Of a DNA stretch of 64,000 nt, positions 38,701 to 44,299 are shown in pieces. Where the stretch lies: assembly GCA_934274515.1 (NCBI GenBank), contig CAKQTC010000003.1, positions 1 through 64,000 on the forward strand, given 5' to 3'. This stretch comes from an uncultured Clostridia bacterium (GTDB lineage Bacteria; Bacillota; Clostridia; Christensenellales; DTU072). The first letter of the stretch is position 1, and every line of letters begins with the position of its first letter. Below the pieces are notes generated by a model. That model had not been told where the DNA came from. It saw only the letters and a list, made by a program, of their open reading frames with translations, and did no database searches. A program made the position numbers and the translations under genes.

Positions 38701-38801
38701 ACGTGCCTTACGGCAAAAAATCGGTGTACGGTTCTTCGTGGAAAGATTACGCGGACTTTATAGAAGAAAGCGGAAAGCCAAGTAAATCCGACGAAGAATA
38801 A
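32703..38801 (+). CDS. giant BspA-type leucine-rich-repeat lipoprotein 2
   Basis: 2032 residues with the same plan as its upstream neighbour: lipobox IAAC (C24), a unique N-terminal domain, an InlB-type repeat at about 128-200 (VIFFDEDG...FTFVGW), long LRR_5 arrays, and further InlB-like FVGWF segments at about residues 1000 and 1740. The C terminus has the usual capping phrase KIYVPYGKKSVYGSSWKDY, so this copy looks complete. It starts 14 bases after the first gene with an AGGTAGAG site and no promoter of its own, so the pair is one transcript. Shared architecture suggests an old duplication; function in adhesion or surface structure is inference. Confidence 0.9.
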   Translation: MKRKLLIILGAILIASLAFTIAACSKNELKHSDIESIDVDPDLRKEDFLGFPLGKFDISQITLVVQMKDTVDESGNAVKGESKTIQAKNYMLIAADREKLKTSGRKDITLRCYGFEITFPLTLYDEISEKYSVIFFDEDGTTKLGATQRVHEGGRAEQPDVPAKDGFTFVGWIDMDSGKSAIFDNIRKNTRLRAYYEKNSIEINYVYNDGINDVLIEKKTLPSSERGEDYYPEPPIRQGYEFAEWKKRDDNTFYAEYKPVRYSVKFVYRPYTEGRYTDEGEYDFSGKYSDTLVTKLVSITDADKKIVAPDDYLPTNAESNGKSDADDYRFVYWYVLHGEKKMPVAFPMEGERAYETTFYAHYIDMNVGTEELKYKKTGDTCIINRYDGNGGVVVIPEKTVIDGTLCTVSGISDGVFKSSTVTEFVVSGKNKYFATADGALYNTDYTILYAYPSGSTATETTIMSDTEEISPYAFYGAKNLVTVNFNEKLKSIKDYAFRNCVSLESVTIPALVVSISEGAFKMDEYSALETFTFSGTEVVSLGDEALYGLNSLKEFVLPASLTSLGDGTFYGCSSLKRIDATRNSNFTEYNGALYSFDFRTLYAYPALYNENTNPEISLHKNCKTISRGAFYYANIISIVFNSEVEPSTYSIVCPSLKSIRIDYVGYKFVRETFMQAFAEFAPDILYVKEGNQSFANVTLADTEIRFYDEWDGYDDYYSGFIYTLNEAKNEVIINGYNGSEINLAIPRMIDNIRVTEIADNAFNGNDVIETAEIPVEVKKIGMTAFANCKKLHTVTVTAGSGSTLSIGERAFYECSSLKTFEINDGVTVSYCGEYAFDGTPIIENDEEYTIIGGVLLSYKGHDLSITVPSEVEYIATDAFKDCGFITSVSFGAGSNLRVIDKYAFLNCSGIKQIVIPSSIKEVKDNAFYGCDYLYSVKYLTTKESVAIGGDAYYQAGGFYGEGIYEEFSDTVKGKILYYVGNSNTEVTGIAFVEPNVPELGATELFVGWFYDREFTKRVKFPMSVESGKEQSLYACIKESSYISDGLVYTRNEDDTYTITGYVGKDDYVVIGKTYMGASVRGIAENAFGEKVVELRIPNELNSSTSEYVSDIITIGLNAFVKTQWYKNMSGDFVIYDNLLVGYKGESKIAIVPDNVTVLAAGVFMDNKNLEYVELPDGVSIIPENTFNGCTELKTVVLGSQTSEIREKAFYGCKSLTEINFDQTTALGIIAPDALDGTAWMYEYATDSIIINEILYKYNGSEETLHVPNGVTGIAEKAFENNSTLVNLYLPTTLTIIRSYAFSGAKALNAVYIPTEDPRLAYIMNNAFADCYNLRSINLNSATALTEIGEAAFENCSSYKSLDIPAGLLFFGEGAFRNSGVETVTVANGSRLGQFSDEAFANCRRLKSVRFSGESALGKIGKAAFRDCTALEEFYNPHAPLSVFDDYSLYNCQSLSKVTINEENVTAIGKDAVYKLGFISAQNKNMILLGNILISYSGTEKKIEIPDNITLIYDSAFEGNTNVIEVSFGNDSMLKKVNDRAFYGCTNLAKINFPVRLETVGYKVADGTKWYSEKLNSLEYVTINNTLVKYNVSYTKQAEVPDFVTKIIRGAFDGASVYDIKIGPNVTEISDGAFDGIVPVEWVENEQTRSGWTLTIESDEPAQLGYTYAFENCVAVYVSESETRDRFILNDEWREQRDLIKVIDRFAITYKINKEEAVQIDDETIHALYSAKDVVTQSTAKKQYVFVGWFLDEKYEKAITYPFILTEDTRVFAKCVDYDIGSNPDKYLLETDENSKSDYTIKRYLDTTDKKVVIITEQAGRKIYSISGYFGYVPYDKSGTEYERYVFNSESNVFEKYNPFETYPEGTEVYRRNTVIEEIDFANNCTIEVLGSNCFAGLTGLTKIKLPSSVKRIASDAFADCVSLREIEFSDGIENLTIESGAFRNCTSLQTIKIPSGVTTLEDKAFDQCYALKDVYLLSEIPITLYQDAQPFEFNNGLKIYVPYGKKSVYGSSWKDYADFIEESGKPSKSDEE

Positions 38802-38816
38802 TAAGGAGAGAACAAA

Positions 38817-39968
38817 ATGAACAATTACAAATGGACGGGCGGCGCGCCTAGCGTGGACGTTGCGGAAAACAAAGAAAGAAACGTATTAAAAAACGTTTTT
38901 ATGCGCGTAATGCAAGTGCAGGGATTTGAAGAAGTCAATTTGCCTACGCTCGATTATTCGGAGAAATACATTCTCAACAACGAGTATTACGAGGCGCAAA
39001 ACCACTTCAAGGCGATTGCTCCCAATGGCGAAGTACTCGCAATGTCCGACGACTTGATAGCGGGACTTATCTCGTTATCGATTAACGGAATAGAGCCTAA
39101 GGGAAGATTGTGTTCGTTCGGAGAAGAAAAGAATTTTCTCGCGACCACTTCGGAAAAAGCGACGGAATACCGTTTCGGCGGAATAATATACGGAGCAAGC
39201 GGCATCGAAGAAGAATGCGACGCAATACTTGTCGGGATTGATTTTGCAAAGGAATTAGGAATTACCGCGCCGAAAGTAACGCTGAGCAATATAAACGCAT
39301 TCAAAGGCGTGCTTAACGTGTATGCAAAACGAGAAGAAAAACTAGAACGACTTAAAAATATTTTGTCGGGAAGAATAGAAAACGACGTGGATTATGCGGT
39401 TTCACAAACGCTTGCACCGTTTAAGAACGTTGAAGGCGGAGCGGAAACAGTGAAAGAACTCGCCGCAAAAATCGACAATAAACAAAGCATAGACGGTCTG
39501 CTTGACGTGTTTGAAATATGTAATTTGCTTAACGCGTACGGAGCGGGAACCAACATCGTGATTAAGCCCGGGTATCTCGGACGGTATCGGCACGATTCGG
39601 GAATGGTTTTCACTGTCGAAGACGAAAAAGGCAGAGTGGTCGCGTATGGCGGAAGATGCGACTGTAAGAAAGGAAACGATGAAATCGGGTGCTTGTATGT
39701 GGTAGGGGAAACGGACAATGCGCTTTCCGTAGCGAAAGAGAACGACGTGTTTGGAAAACAGGCGGCAAGAACCGTTACGATAGCCGTCGCGCCAGTCGGA
39801 AAAGCCCTTGAAAAAGCATATAAAGTAAGACAGGATTTTGCACGGGAAGAACTGTTTTCGCATATGATATACGGAATGGAGAAAAAAGACGCGTACGCCC
39901 TTATGGGGAAAAAGAGCGCGGGAATGACGATATATATAGACGAGAACGGGAACATACTCCATAGTTAA
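38817..39968 (+). CDS. HisZ-like / histidyl-tRNA synthetase-like protein
   Basis: 383 residues, clearly related to the class II catalytic core of HisRS but diverged. The N terminus keeps the motif 1 area (FMRVMQVQGFEEVNLPTLDYSEKY, read in two parts). Where HisRS has the arginine-containing motif 2 (FRYE), this has FGEEKNFLATTSEKATEYRFGG. GYLGRYRHDSGMVF and YGGRCD replace the histidine-A and GGRYD motifs. A short anticodon-domain-like C terminus follows. It is unlikely to charge tRNA and may be HisZ (regulatory subunit of a short HisG), but no histidine biosynthesis gene is seen here. It starts 15 bases after the LRR gene and ends 106 bases before the tRNA cluster. Confidence 0.7.
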   Translation: MNNYKWTGGAPSVDVAENKERNVLKNVFMRVMQVQGFEEVNLPTLDYSEKYILNNEYYEAQNHFKAIAPNGEVLAMSDDLIAGLISLSINGIEPKGRLCSFGEEKNFLATTSEKATEYRFGGIIYGASGIEEECDAILVGIDFAKELGITAPKVTLSNINAFKGVLNVYAKREEKLERLKNILSGRIENDVDYAVSQTLAPFKNVEGGAETVKELAAKIDNKQSIDGLLDVFEICNLLNAYGAGTNIVIKPGYLGRYRHDSGMVFTVEDEKGRVVAYGGRCDCKKGNDEIGCLYVVGETDNALSVAKENDVFGKQAARTVTIAVAPVGKALEKAYKVRQDFAREELFSHMIYGMEKKDAYALMGKKSAGMTIYIDENGNILHS

Positions 39969-39997
39969 AAAAAATAAAAAAAACTTATCGCAAACGC

Positions 39998-40026
39998 TTG
40001 CATTATAATCCGTAATTTGGTATTAT
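39998..40026 (+). promoter_or_regulatory. tRNA cluster promoter
   Basis: TTGCAT (39998-40003), a 17-base spacer and TATTAT (40021-40026), 49 bases before the first tRNA. Confidence 0.65.
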
Positions 40027-40074
40027 ATACAGGCAAACAGGTTAAGCCTAGTTGGCGGTATCACAGATAAACGT

Positions 40075-40149
40075 GCGGGAGTGGCTCAGTGGTAGAGCGT
40101 TGCCTTGCCAAGGCAAATGTCGCGGGTCCGAATCCCGTCTCCCGCTCCA
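40075..40149 (+). tRNA. tRNA-Gly (GCC)
   Basis: Full cloverleaf: acceptor GCGGGAG/CTCCCGC, anticodon loop TTGCCAA giving GCC, discriminator T and encoded CCA at 40147-40149. Confidence 0.97.
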
Positions 40150-40172
40150 GTTTATCGGGACAAAGGACGTAA

Positions 40173-40246
40173 GGCACCATAGCCAAGTGGTAAGGCAGAG
40201 GTCTGCAACACCTTCATCTCCAGTCCGAATCTGGATGGTGCCTCCA
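40173..40246 (+). tRNA. tRNA-Cys (GCA)
   Basis: Acceptor GGCACCA/TGGTGCC, anticodon loop CTGCAAC giving GCA, T-arm TCCAG/CTGGA, encoded CCA at 40244-40246. Confidence 0.97.
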
Positions 40247-40253
40247 ACAATCT

Positions 40254-40340
40254 GCCGTTGTGGCGGAACAGGCAGACGCAAGGGACTTAAAATCCCTCGG
40301 TGGCAACATCGTACCGGTTCGACCCCGGTCAACGGCACCA
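40254..40340 (+). tRNA. tRNA-Leu (TAA)
   Basis: 87 bases with the long variable arm of class II tRNAs. Acceptor GCCGTTG/CAACGGC, anticodon stem AGGGA/TCCCT with loop CTTAAAA giving TAA, encoded CCA at 40338-40340. Confidence 0.96.
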
Positions 40341-40355
40341 GATTGTAAAGAGCAT

Positions 40356-40380
40356 AGAAACCGTAAGGTTTCTTTTTTTA
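40356..40380 (+). terminator. terminator of the tRNA cluster
   Basis: AGAAACC, loop GTAA, GGTTTCT (40356-40373), followed by a run of seven T. Confidence 0.92.
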
Positions 40381-40385
40381 TATAT

Positions 40386-40433
40386 GAAAAAACGCAAAAA
40401 AGAAGCGAAAAACGATTATTGCAACTTTTTGCG
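40386..40433 (-). terminator. possible terminator of the Xre regulator gene
   Basis: On the minus strand CGCAAAAA (40426-40433) can pair with TTTTTGCG (40393-40400) and is followed by TTTTTTC. The 25-base loop makes it a weak structure. Confidence 0.45.
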
Positions 40434-40475
40434 TATAACGTATTTATTGCAAAGCATTAAAACGGAACCACAAAT

Positions 40476-40694
40476 TCACATATATGAATCTTTTAAGCCT
40501 AAAAGATAATCGGCAGAAATATTAAAAGCACTAGCAATTTTTTTTAACATATCATAGCCCGGTTTCGCTTTCCCTTTTAACCACTCGCTTACTTGACTTT
40601 GTTTTATGTCAACGACATTCGCAAAAGCCGTTTGAGTAAGTCCTTTTTGCAACATAAAATCTAAAAGAATATCCTTAAATTCATATTCGAGCAT
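40476..40694 (-). CDS. Xre/Cro-type helix-turn-helix repressor
   Basis: 72 residues, a single HTH_3 domain: QKGLTQTAFANVVDIKQSQVS forms the helix-turn-helix (about residues 16-36), and NISADYLLGL is the typical closing helix. There is no dimerisation or sensing domain beyond it. No Shine-Dalgarno sequence precedes the ATG, and a CATAAT -10-like box ends only 4 bases before it, so the mRNA may be leaderless, as for phage repressors. It is divergent from a small lipoprotein gene; two near-identical palindromes lie between them and are its probable operators. Base composition is more AT-rich than in the neighbours. Confidence 0.9.
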   Translation of the reverse strand: MLEYEFKDILLDFMLQKGLTQTAFANVVDIKQSQVSEWLKGKAKPGYDMLKKIASAFNISADYLLGLKDSYM

Positions 40695-40706
40695 ACATAT
40701 TATGAA

Positions 40707-40720
40707 ATAGAAAATTCTAT
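40707..40720. promoter_or_regulatory. operator-like palindrome 1
   Basis: ATAGAAAATTCTAT, an imperfect-centre 14-base palindrome with half-site ATAGAA. It lies 13-26 bases upstream of the regulator's start codon, where its promoter should be, which suggests autoregulation. Confidence 0.7.
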
Positions 40721-40728
40721 ATTAACGC

Positions 40729-40757
40729 TTGACATATAGAATATTCTATACTAATAT
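40729..40757 (+). promoter_or_regulatory. strong promoter of the small-lipoprotein operon
   Basis: Perfect TTGACA (40729-40734), a 17-base spacer and TAATAT (40752-40757). The spacer is almost filled by operator-like palindrome 2, so binding there would block RNA polymerase. Confidence 0.85.
40736..40749. promoter_or_regulatory. operator-like palindrome 2
   Basis: ATAGAATATTCTAT, a perfect 14-base palindrome sharing both half-sites with palindrome 1; centres are 29 bases apart (nearly three helical turns). Located between the -35 and -10 of the rightward promoter. Confidence 0.8.
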
Positions 40758-40790
40758 AAAATTAAAAATAATATAATTTTAAGGTGGAAT

Positions 40791-40946
40791 ATGTCGAAAA
40801 AAGCATTTTATTTGGTAGTTTTAGTATTAGTTTTGGTTGCCGTACTTTTCGGTTGCAATCAAAATGCAAATACCGATAATCCCAATGAAAATAAGTACGA
40901 TCTTATTGCTATTGCGGGCATTTATAAGTTAAGAGAAGGAGAGTAA
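40791..40946 (+). CDS. small lipoprotein, 51 residues
   Basis: Begins MSKKAFYLVV, has a hydrophobic stretch to residue 20 and a lipobox LFGC (C22), then a short polar tail NQNANTDNPNENKYD and ends LREGE. A GGTGG-type ribosome binding site precedes the ATG and a near-consensus promoter lies 34 bases upstream. It is too short for many gene callers. The next gene starts 4 bases downstream and its binding site lies within this gene's end. The mature peptide would be only 30 residues, tethered to the outside of the membrane. No homologue recognised. Confidence 0.75.
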   Translation: MSKKAFYLVVLVLVLVAVLFGCNQNANTDNPNENKYDLIAIAGIYKLREGE

Positions 40947-40950
40947 AAAA

Positions 40951-41253
40951 ATGAATCCAAGAGAAGTATTATGGCCGAAGTCACGGATAGGAAACGGAAG
41001 TCTGAACGTTGTATACGGAGATTCCGAAGATGCGGTTTTCAGTATTGCGATAATGCAATGGGAAGGTGTCCCTAGAGTTGGACTAAGATGGAATAATTGC
41101 GGAAAACAAGGCAAAGGGTATCCTGTCGGAGCGTTCGGGCGTCCGCAATGGTTTATAATTCCGAAAGAAATGGCGCTAGCGTACGCAAAGCAACTTAACG
41201 ACGTCATAATCATCGAAAAAATCAAAGCGACAAGCGATGATCCGCTCGTATAG
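40951..41253 (+). CDS. unrecognised 100-residue protein of the Xre cassette
   Basis: Soluble and compact, with conserved-looking aromatic and glycine phrases (YGDSEDAVFSIAIMQWEG, VGLRWNNCGKQGKGYP, GRPQWFIIP). No signal peptide or membrane segment. AGGAG lies 9 bases upstream, inside the lipoprotein gene, so the two are translated from one mRNA. I do not recognise the family. Its position behind a repressor-controlled strong promoter suggests a conditionally expressed function. Confidence 0.75.
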   Translation: MNPREVLWPKSRIGNGSLNVVYGDSEDAVFSIAIMQWEGVPRVGLRWNNCGKQGKGYPVGAFGRPQWFIIPKEMALAYAKQLNDVIIIEKIKATSDDPLV

Positions 41254-41258
41254 CGTTC

Positions 41259-41295
41259 ATCGGCGGTTAAAAATCTTTGCTTTTTAACCGCCGAT
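41259..41295. terminator. long perfect inverted repeat between convergent genes
   Basis: 15-bp perfect stem: ATCGGCGGTTAAAAA (41259-41273), loop TCTTTGC, TTTTTAACCGCCGAT (41281-41295). The A and T tracts lie inside the stem and there is no T-run after it on either strand. It probably acts as a bidirectional transcription end or 3' mRNA stabiliser. Confidence 0.6.
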
Positions 41296-41316
41296 ATGAT
41301 TTCCGTCTAGTATAAT

Positions 41317-42720
41317 TTACAAGCCGACGATGAAAATTTCGTCGTTATTTTGATAGAAGAGCATAAACGAGCCGTCAAGGTTTACGAGAATTTTGGCGTT
41401 TGTGGTTGTTACGTCAAAATATTTGACCGACAACAAGTCTTTATCGTTGTAGACGAGAGCGAGTTTTCCGTTTTCGTCGCCGACAAGATAATAGAGCGTG
41501 CCGTTGCGATAAACTCCGTCTAAGATGGAGTTTACGTTTATTTCGGAGTTTAGTTCGTTTATTTTTGCGTTCAAATCGGGGGAAAGCGCAATTACGCCGT
41601 TTACGTTGCCTTTACAGACGATGAGTACGTTTTCTCCGTCGAAGTATGCGCTGTGGGTGGTGAAATTGCCCATTCGTTTTGAAAGCAGCACTTTAGTAAA
41701 AGTTATATCCAAGAATTTTCTTGCGTAGGTTGTGCCGTCGACTAGTTCCAGTACGACGAAATTTTGCCCTTGCGGCGAGTGGACGGGGAAAACGTCGATA
41801 CACACCGCGCCGTCGCGTTTCGTTTCGGATAAAACAGAAAGAGAAGACTTAGAAATTTGCGTACAGGAATAATTATTATTTTTCGTATCGGTCGAGATAA
41901 GGGCGTAAAACGAGCCGTATTCGAATATTTTTACTATTTTCCCTTTGCCGACGCTTTGAAAAGAAATTGCGCCGTTATTTACGGCATATACGAGAGTTTC
42001 TTCGCTGAATTCCACAAAGAACAGGAAGGAATCGGACGTGGCGAGAAGAACTCCGTCAGGAATGCAACCTACCTTGTAACGTGTTTTTACTTTGGAGAGT
42101 TCGTAAGAAACGACGAATAAAGTCCCGTCTTTGTTATCTGCGTTTTTAGCGGCAATAACCAAGCCGTCTACGGTCGCGCACGCGTCTACGTATTTGAAAT
42201 CGTAATCGTTTATCGAGAGTGTAGTCAATATATTGCCGTAAGAATCTAGTTTAACTATCCCTAAGCACGGTTTTTCGCCGCATACGTCGCCTTGCGTTGC
42301 TTGTGAATAAACTATCGCATATATTCCTACGGAAGTCTGTATTACGTCGCAAAGTTCGATATTGTTGTTGCCGAAAATTCTTTGCGAATAAGCGTACAAC
42401 TCGTTCGTCGTTGATTTTCTCGGAACGATGCCGTCGTATTTTTTCGGTATTTCGGTCGGGACGTCCGGGGTGGTCGGGACGTCGGATTCTGTCGGTATTG
42501 TCGGAGCGTCGGGCTTATTTACGTCGGACGGCTCGGGTTTCTTCGTTTCGCCCGACGTATTCTCGATGTCATCGGGATTAACTTGCGTATTATTTTTGTC
42601 ATCGGTTATACCGCCGGCGGAGTTTTGTACGGGGTTGAGAATATAAATGCTTAGCGACGCAATCGTCAAAATTAAAAAAGCGTATAAAAACGCAGGTATG
42701 TGTTTTTTTAGTTTCTTCAT
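41317..42720 (-). CDS. membrane-anchored extracellular protein, unknown function
   Basis: 467 residues. One N-terminal hydrophobic helix (about residues 10-28) with no cleavage motif, then a low-complexity Pro/Thr/Asp-rich linker to about residue 92, then a beta-rich domain with recurring strands such as GIVKLDSYGNILTT and DGLVIAAKNAD that resembles a beta-propeller. A type II anchored surface protein is the best description. GGAGG precedes the start. The gene has its own promoter and lies 91 bases after murG on the same strand. Confidence 0.75.
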   Translation of the reverse strand: MKKLKKHIPAFLYAFLILTIASLSIYILNPVQNSAGGITDDKNNTQVNPDDIENTSGETKKPEPSDVNKPDAPTIPTESDVPTTPDVPTEIPKKYDGIVPRKSTTNELYAYSQRIFGNNNIELCDVIQTSVGIYAIVYSQATQGDVCGEKPCLGIVKLDSYGNILTTLSINDYDFKYVDACATVDGLVIAAKNADNKDGTLFVVSYELSKVKTRYKVGCIPDGVLLATSDSFLFFVEFSEETLVYAVNNGAISFQSVGKGKIVKIFEYGSFYALISTDTKNNNYSCTQISKSSLSVLSETKRDGAVCIDVFPVHSPQGQNFVVLELVDGTTYARKFLDITFTKVLLSKRMGNFTTHSAYFDGENVLIVCKGNVNGVIALSPDLNAKINELNSEINVNSILDGVYRNGTLYYLVGDENGKLALVYNDKDLLSVKYFDVTTTNAKILVNLDGSFMLFYQNNDEIFIVGL

Positions 42721-42751
42721 TTTTTATACCTCCTGCGATAATTATAAAATA

Positions 42752-42780
42752 ATTATAAAACCACAGAAAGCGGAAAACAA
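42752..42780 (-). promoter_or_regulatory. promoter of the membrane-anchored protein gene
   Basis: On the minus strand TTGTTT (42775-42780), a 17-base spacer and TATAAT (42752-42757). A second TATAAT-like box lies at 42741-42746. Confidence 0.65.
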
Positions 42781-42811
42781 AAATTCTTAAAAAAACTCAA
42801 ATATCGACAAA

Positions 42812-43828
42812 TTATCGCACAACGGAAAGAATTTGTTTTACGATATTTTCGTTAATTTGCAATACGTTCATAACGGACGGTTTTTTATTCCAAATATTTT
42901 CAATTTCGGACAAAAGATTTTCTCCCGTGAGATTTTCTTGCAATATTACTTTGCAATAACCGCGTTTTTCAAAACTTTTTGCGTTTAGAATTTGGTCGCC
43001 GCGTGACGCGCCTTTCGGTAAAGGAACGGCAATGCAACGGGTTCCCGTTGCGGCTGCTTCGCACAACGTGTTCGCGCCTGCGCGGCAAATGATGAGGTCG
43101 CTTTGTTTAAGAGCGTACGGAAAAGCATCGGTATAAGCGCATTGATAATAATTGTTGCATTTTATGTTAAAGTTGCCGTTTTTTCCGCAAATATGGATTA
43201 CGTTGTATCGTTTTGTAAGTTCGGGTAAAACTTCGTAAACAACGGAGTTAATCGCCGTTGAACCCGTGCTTCCGCCGCATATCAGAATAGTTTTTCTGTT
43301 ATCGGACATACCCGTGAAGGAATCAACGTAGTTATTTTTATCTTGTAGAAACTCTTCGCGGACGGGGTTTCCGACAAACGTTCCGCCTTTTGTTTCGGGA
43401 AAAGACGTAAGGACTTTTTCGGCAAAACTTGCGATAATTTTGTTTGCCAAACCGAGAGTATAGTCCGATTCGTGACACACTACGGGGATGCCGAGTTTTT
43501 TTGCCGCAAGGCAAACGGGAAGAGAAACGTAACCGCCTTTTGCGAAAATAACGTCGGGCGCAAGGAATTTCAGCAAAATTTTTCCTTCGTCGATACCTTT
43601 TTTCAGCATAAAAGGTATTTTAAGGTTAGAAAAGACGCGGTTTCTGTCGAATTTGACAACCGTTGTTTTGTGATAAGGCAGTCCTGCGTGTTTTACGAGA
43701 GATTGCTCTATGCCTTCGCCGCCGAAATAATGGACGGAATCGAAATGTTTTTTCAATTCGGGTAAAAGCGCGAGATTCGGCATAACGTGTCCTGCCGTTC
43801 CGCCCCCGGTAAGCACTATGGTTTTCAT
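42812..43828 (-). CDS. murG: UDP-GlcNAc--lipid I N-acetylglucosaminyltransferase MurG
   Basis: Adds GlcNAc to lipid I to give lipid II, at the inner face of the membrane. 338 residues: N-terminal glycine loop TGGGTAGHVMPN (residues 6-17), HESDYTLGLANK, the second GGSTGS loop and the UDP-binding CRAGANTLCEAAATG. The start is set at 43828 with CGGAGCAG upstream; a longer reading would translate the 18-base tandem repeat and has no family support. It stands alone here, outside a division/cell-wall cluster. Confidence 0.94.
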   Translation of the reverse strand: MKTIVLTGGGTAGHVMPNLALLPELKKHFDSVHYFGGEGIEQSLVKHAGLPYHKTTVVKFDRNRVFSNLKIPFMLKKGIDEGKILLKFLAPDVIFAKGGYVSLPVCLAAKKLGIPVVCHESDYTLGLANKIIASFAEKVLTSFPETKGGTFVGNPVREEFLQDKNNYVDSFTGMSDNRKTILICGGSTGSTAINSVVYEVLPELTKRYNVIHICGKNGNFNIKCNNYYQCAYTDAFPYALKQSDLIICRAGANTLCEAAATGTRCIAVPLPKGASRGDQILNAKSFEKRGYCKVILQENLTGENLLSEIENIWNKKPSVMNVLQINENIVKQILSVVR

Positions 43829-43852
43829 TCTGCTCCGATTCAAGATAGTATA

Positions 43853-43888
43853 TTTATATGTTTTCCTTATTTTATATGTTTTCCTTAT
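43853..43888. repeat. perfect 18-base tandem duplication upstream of murG
   Basis: TTTATATGTTTTCCTTAT occurs twice with no gap (43853-43870 and 43871-43888), 25-60 bases before the murG start. It probably arose by slippage or recent duplication and alters promoter spacing. Confidence 0.9.
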
Positions 43889-44238
43889 CGACAATGTTTG
43901 ATACAGCGTTATTATTCCGATTCGGATAATTAAAAAGGAGAAACGTGAATAAATCGCGTTGTGTTTGTCCGGCGAAATATAACGAAAATGAAAAAAGTAT
44001 CGAAAATCGATATGTTGTAAAAATTATAAATGCGCAAGAATCGGCAAAAAACCGCAATCGAAAATCTCAAGGAGTAATGGATAAAACGCCATATTTTTAT
44101 TTTTTCAAAATTTGTAAAAAATATATTTTCGTTAAATTTTTGTTGATAAAACTAAGCGCAAATTTGCAAGAAACGGTTGCTTTTTGTCGATATGGGAAAG
44201 AAAGCGACGAATATGCGTAAAAATGTGGCGAATTAGTA
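43889..44238. other. AT-rich intergenic stretch between divergent genes
   Basis: The 471 bases between murG (minus) and the hydrolase (plus) hold the tandem repeat, the hydrolase promoter, and one weakly supported small reading frame (43945-44220). I see no RNA gene or terminator here. Confidence 0.5.
43945..44220 (+). CDS. doubtful small cationic protein
   Basis: 91 codons from a GTG with an excellent AAAGGAG site 4-10 bases upstream. The product is basic, with several cysteines and an aromatic-rich middle (YFYFFKICKKYIF). No homologue recognised. Codon choice is more AT-rich than in neighbours, and no promoter was identified. It may be a real orphan gene or chance. Confidence 0.3.
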   Translation: MNKSRCVCPAKYNENEKSIENRYVVKIINAQESAKNRNRKSQGVMDKTPYFYFFKICKKYIFVKFLLIKLSANLQETVAFCRYGKESDEYA

Positions 44239-44267
44239 TTGTTTTTTTGTTATCATAGTGTTATAAT
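44239..44267 (+). promoter_or_regulatory. promoter of the hydrolase operon
   Basis: TTGTTT (44239-44244), a 17-base spacer and TATAAT (44262-44267), with a TGT extended -10. Confidence 0.75.
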
Positions 44268-44299
44268 ATTAAAAAATAAAATCAATAGGAGAACGTAAC

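Noticed and set aside
24799..38801. Dense short DNA repeats (for example around GCGTTTTACGG) that could suggest a CRISPR array or satellite
   Set aside because: They are in frame, spaced by the LRR unit length and encode the repeated AFYG phrase of the two lipoproteins; spacers are not variable in the CRISPR sense.
40384..40509. Small plus-strand reading frame beginning MKKRKKEAKN after the tRNA terminator
   Set aside because: No ribosome binding site or promoter, and it overlaps the 3' end of the regulator gene and its probable terminator.
41259..41295. Ordinary rho-independent terminator
   Set aside because: The stem is very strong but no T-run follows it on either strand, so it is reported as an inverted repeat with probable termination or stabilising role instead.
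40254..41300. Integration of the Xre cassette at tRNA-Leu with duplicated attachment site
   Set aside because: I see no second copy of the tRNA 3' end downstream and no integrase gene; position next to the tRNA is suggestive only.
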